64,000 bases of DNA, from NCBI GenBank assembly GCA_037783545.1, contig JBBELK010000326.1, forward strand, positions 868,001 through 932,000, given 5' to 3'. This DNA is from Henricia sp. BOLD:AAB3569 (taxonomy: Eukaryota; Echinodermata; Asteroidea; Spinulosida; Echinasteridae). Within the stretch, counting starts at the first letter, position 1, and every line of letters starts with the position of its first letter. Under the pieces are notes generated by a model, which was not told where the DNA came from, did not search any database, and saw only the letters and a list, made by a program, of their open reading frames with translations. Of the stretch, positions 60,954 through 64,000 are shown piece by piece. The translations under genes were made by a program, and so were the position numbers.

Positions 60954-62127
60954 TTTCCTGACACACGTACGCGTATTATCGGTAACTTGCACGGCTCGGT
61001 CGGCCTCTCATCTGCTCGATCGTCGGGCAATTTCGAGCGATCGCGCGCGTACTTGGCTAGCTCACGCCTGTCCAGTTGTCATAGAGATAACGAGCATAGA
61101 ACTATAATTGGTTCCCAGAAGAAAAGGGTCTGAATATTTTGCAGACGGCAGTCCGTTTTTTCGCTAGCAGACGACGCTAGCGGTTCGAAAAATAAAACTG
61201 GACCAAGAATTCAAATGAAATTCTGGGTCCTAGATCATGAGTGGGTTTTTTGGGGGGTGCAAATCCAGTTTGGAGAACATGTATGAGACGTGGTTAAGGG
61301 CGCGGCCTTTTTGGCGAAAATCATTCACATATTTTGGAATAAACTGCAATTTTAGGCCATCTTGTGGATTTTCAAAACGCACAAAATATTTTTTTTCATC
61401 AAAATTTTCAGAGCAATTTCTCCAAAACCATCATTGTCCCCATCCTCTTGCAACAGTGCCCCTTTAAAGCACTCCCTAACTCCTGCGTACAGTGGACCTG
61501 TTGAAAAGGGCCCCATTTGGCGGTGGGACCAGCGACAGAAATCTCGTCGCCTCTGCTGGACCAATCAGGACGCTTGCAGTGCATTATGCAGCACGATTGC
61601 AGGCATTCAAAATGTAACGCGCGCAGATTGTAAACACCGTGCATGCATGTGATACAATACTCGGTAATGCTGGCCGTTGTCCGCGTCGGCGATTGGCTGC
61701 AATTTAAAGAATACTGGGGAATCCGTTCCATTACATTTGTCAGCATGCATCCCTGTTATTATTTTAAAAAACTGCGGAGTAAATAAAGTTCGTCGTTTGA
61801 AAGTTTGGTAGGAATGGGACAGTCATAAGGAACGGAACCCAATACAATTTCTGGAAAGTATAGAAATTGTTTCTTTTCGGCATAACATGACCGAATTGAT
61901 TAAATTACATCAAAATGACTCGGGCGTGAGTTGGCTCAAGACAACAGCCGGCTCGCTCCACATATTTGCGTGTATTTCCTCAGGGTATTGTCACGTCGCT
62001 TTGCAGTATGGAAATTCCCTGAGATCTCAGGACCAATATATGTCGAATATTATAAAGCCAGAGTATTAAACAAAATAGAACAAACTTATTCGGCAATTAA
62101 AATAGTTCGACTGTAATTTGAATTTAA
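60954..62127. other. HECT upstream region
   Basis: Between the HECT start codon and the MITE at 62128 I see no gene. Small inverted words such as GCTAGC...GCTAGC near 61160-61190 occur. It should contain the HECT promoter, but no element can be pointed out. Confidence 0.4.
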
Positions 62128-62259
62128 AGGCAAAGGCTCGTAAGCAATGCGCGCGCGCCACATTCGTGCCGCGAAATACGCAGTTCTATAGCAAAGGCAT
62201 GGAGCTACGAATTTCGTGGCACGAATTTGGCGCGCGCGCATTGCTGACGAGCCTTGCCT
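62128..62259. mobile_element. TTAA foldback MITE family, copy C
   Basis: Ends AGGCAAAGGCTCGTAAGCAA and TTGCTGACGAGCCTTGCCT, flanked by TTAA on both sides (62124-62127 and 62260-62263). The interior GCGCGCGCCACATTCGTGCC arm is paired with GGCACGAATTTGGCGCGCGC. In this copy the central ATGCCTTTGCTATAG lies in the opposite orientation to that in copies A and B. Confidence 0.9.
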
Positions 62260-62807
62260 TTAAATACACGCATCGCAACGTAAAGTCAACACGATTTGCT
62301 CGTTCTCATATGCAGACACCCCTTACACAGGGTGCTACAAGGTAATTTTGCGCCAAATTTCAAAATTTGTGAACACATATAAAAAAAAACAAATAGGCCT
62401 ATCCGCCTTTATTGCCACGTTCAAATCAAATTTAGACACTAAAATTGTTCATCGTACTAGCAAACATCTCAATGTAGTAATGATATTTTGCGAGCAGTAA
62501 GACGCATTGTAAAGTATGTTTTCAAAAAAATATTGGTAACAAATCAAAGTGAGCACTCTGAGACATATCTGCTTTGTTAAAGACTTGTTTGGCATGGAAT
62601 TATTTGAAGTACGTCTTCAAAAGTCATTCTACATATTTTTACTGGTTGTTTGTTGCTTATTTTTGCCAAACATTGCGTAGGATAACACCCATATATATAC
62701 TCTTTGATCGACACCAAAAACCGCGCCAAATGTAAAACGCCTACGGCCGTTAAAAGTTTGCACGTGCGCAGTACTCTGTGTTACCCACGGACATGCGTGG
62801 GCTAGTA

Positions 62808-63345
62808 GCGGACATCTTAACAAGCGCCCCCAGCGTTCGACAATAGTTAAGTTATCAAAAATTTGTCCTTTTGTGAAAACGTTCTTTGCGTGTTTGTGGA
62901 CGTCCTCTTGTGAAAACGACCTTTGCGTGTGTGTGTTGACGTCCTCTTGTGAAAACGACCTTTGCGTGTGTGTTGACGTCCTTTTGTTAAAACGTCCTTT
63001 GCGTGTGAGGGCGTCCTTTTGTGAAAACGACCCTTTTGTAGGTTTGTCCTTTGTTTGATTTTTTACTCTGTCTTTTTGTAACTTTGTCCTTATGTCGATT
63101 TGTCTTTTGTTTGAAATTTATTATGTCTTTTTGTAACTTTGTCCTTATGTCGATTTGTCTTTTGGTTTATTTTTACTATGTCTTTTCGTAAATTTGTCCT
63201 CTTGCAGTTTTGTCCTTTGATTTGGAGTTTGTCTTTTCGTAAATTTGTCCTCTTGTGGCTTTGTTCTTTGTTTGATTGTACTTTTGTCTTTCTGTAAATT
63301 TGTACTCTTGCCATTTTGTCCTTTTGCTGTTGGTTTGTCCTTTGT
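62808..63345. repeat. Right terminal inverted repeat of the giant transposon
   Basis: Inner end AACAAGCGCCCCCAGCG at 62819, then CGTTCTTTGCGTGT / CGTCCTCTTGTGAAAACG units, then an array of TTTGTCC, TTTGTCTTTT and GTAAATTTGTCCTC modules running to about 63345. It is the complement of 29153-29522. It also carries about 120 bp of extra modules (around 63040-63160, a duplicated CTTATGTCGATTTGTCTTTT) and about 90 bp more at its outer end. The outer border is set where the modules stop (TTTGTCCTTTGTG). Confidence 0.88.
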
Positions 63346-64000
63346 GAAGATTTTATTAATTTTGGCCCTTATGGCCGCCCATAGAACTGCACAATCTGTA
63401 GCAGCATATGCAATGGCGTTTTGAACACTACAGTACTACATGTACATGTAAAGCAGATTGGCAAAATGTCCTCAAACCACAGGGAGAACAGGAGTATGTG
63501 TACATGTGTATGCCTAACAGTTAAAGGAACACACCTTCTTTGTTGGGCTATTTTGGGCTCGAAAAAGACCCATACATTATTCTGAAGCGCATTCGAGAGT
63601 AAATTATATATATCCTGAAAGGACGCCGTCAAATTTTGCCGTTTTTGAGCACTTTTGAAAAATCCAAGGTCACGTGACTTTTCGGAACCAAATTACGGTT
63701 CCGAAAAGTCACGTGGTCTTGTGAGTTAGTTGTATTTCCAGCCGTATCAAAGTTTGTTACTGCAGAACTGCACCAAATTCAACTCTGATTTCCCCCCAAT
63801 ATTTATAAGTAATTGACAAAAGAGAGACTATTTATACAGACTGTATGAAACCAAGTTAAACATAAGTATGAAAATTCGAACATAATTGTTTGTTTCGAGA
63901 GTCCGGAGAACGGGAGCGAGCGCGTGCTACGGCAGGCTACCGTTGAGTGTAGAAATTTGCCCCGCGCAGCATGCACGGCCAAGTGCACACACACGTACAT
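63346..64000. other. Right flank of the giant element
   Basis: No gene is seen. A small palindrome at about 63666-63720 pairs AAGGTCACGTGACTTTTCGG with its complement around AAATTAC. Confidence 0.5.

Larger units (their letters stand above)
29153..63345. mobile_element. Giant integrase/HECT transposon, about 34 kb
   Basis: Long inverted repeats (29153-29522 and 62808-63345) enclose two convergent spliced genes: a DDE integrase on the plus strand starting 10 bp from the left repeat, and a HECT-type ubiquitin ligase on the minus strand. The pairing of such an integrase with a HECT protein matches repeats I know from fish and invertebrate genomes, which may belong to the IS3EU-type or Ginger/Polinton-related integrase group. 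I cannot check the name. About a third of the length is secondary insertions: a 9.4-kb TTAA element, a 1.6-kb duplication, a 1.1-kb AATTGG element, SINEs and foldbacks. The left repeat is cut short at the satellite junction and no target duplication can be read. Confidence 0.85.

Overview
This window is eukaryotic, intron-bearing and AT-rich, and is built almost entirely from nested transposable elements. I see no bacterial-type operon, no CRISPR array and no intact RNA gene. GT-AG introns, a tRNA-derived SINE, CR1/Jockey-type and Ty3/Gypsy relics, many foldback MITEs and frequent TACATGTA and TAGGCCTA words suggest a marine invertebrate, perhaps an echinoderm or another non-vertebrate deuterostome. 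The organism is an inference only.

Layout. 1-12,449: a 5'-truncated non-LTR retrotransposon (about 2,125-3,965), a 423-bp MITE with ATAA target duplications (4,812-5,234), a frameshifted Ty3/Gypsy pol relic (6,306-8,778), a foldback at 8,779-8,939, and a short relative of the TTAA elements at about 10,016. 12,450-20,497: a large TTAA-flanked inverted-repeat transposon (8.0 kb, Kolobok-like), itself a host for a nested 4.6-kb relative, a Tc1-like transposase tail, several MITEs and an inverted 17-bp minisatellite. 20,498-24,777: foldbacks, a 78-bp minisatellite and local duplications. 24,778-29,152: a satellite array with monomers of about 309 and 273 bp in higher-order order. A second copy of the TTAA element lies at 34,661-44,052.

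The main discovery is a giant transposon of about 34 kb, from 29,153 to 63,345. It is bounded by long inverted repeats packed with short GGACAAA / TTTGTCC modules. Just inside the left repeat starts a five-exon plus-strand gene for a DDE (rve-type) integrase of about 503 aa, open in every exon and with matching splice phases. From the right end an eleven-exon minus-strand gene runs towards it, encoding a UBZ-type zinc finger followed by a HECT ubiquitin-ligase domain (about 665 aa). The two genes converge. The integrase would act on the terminal repeats; the HECT protein is cargo that may ubiquitylate host or element proteins. The element has become a landing pad: the second TTAA element (9.4 kb) sits in integrase intron 4, a 878-bp foldback with 9-bp target duplication sits in intron 1, a CCAATTGG-rich inverted-repeat element splits the last HECT exon just before the catalytic cysteine, and a 22-bp micro-palindrome with 9-bp target duplication frameshifts HECT exon 1. 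The integrase therefore looks intact while the HECT gene looks freshly broken.
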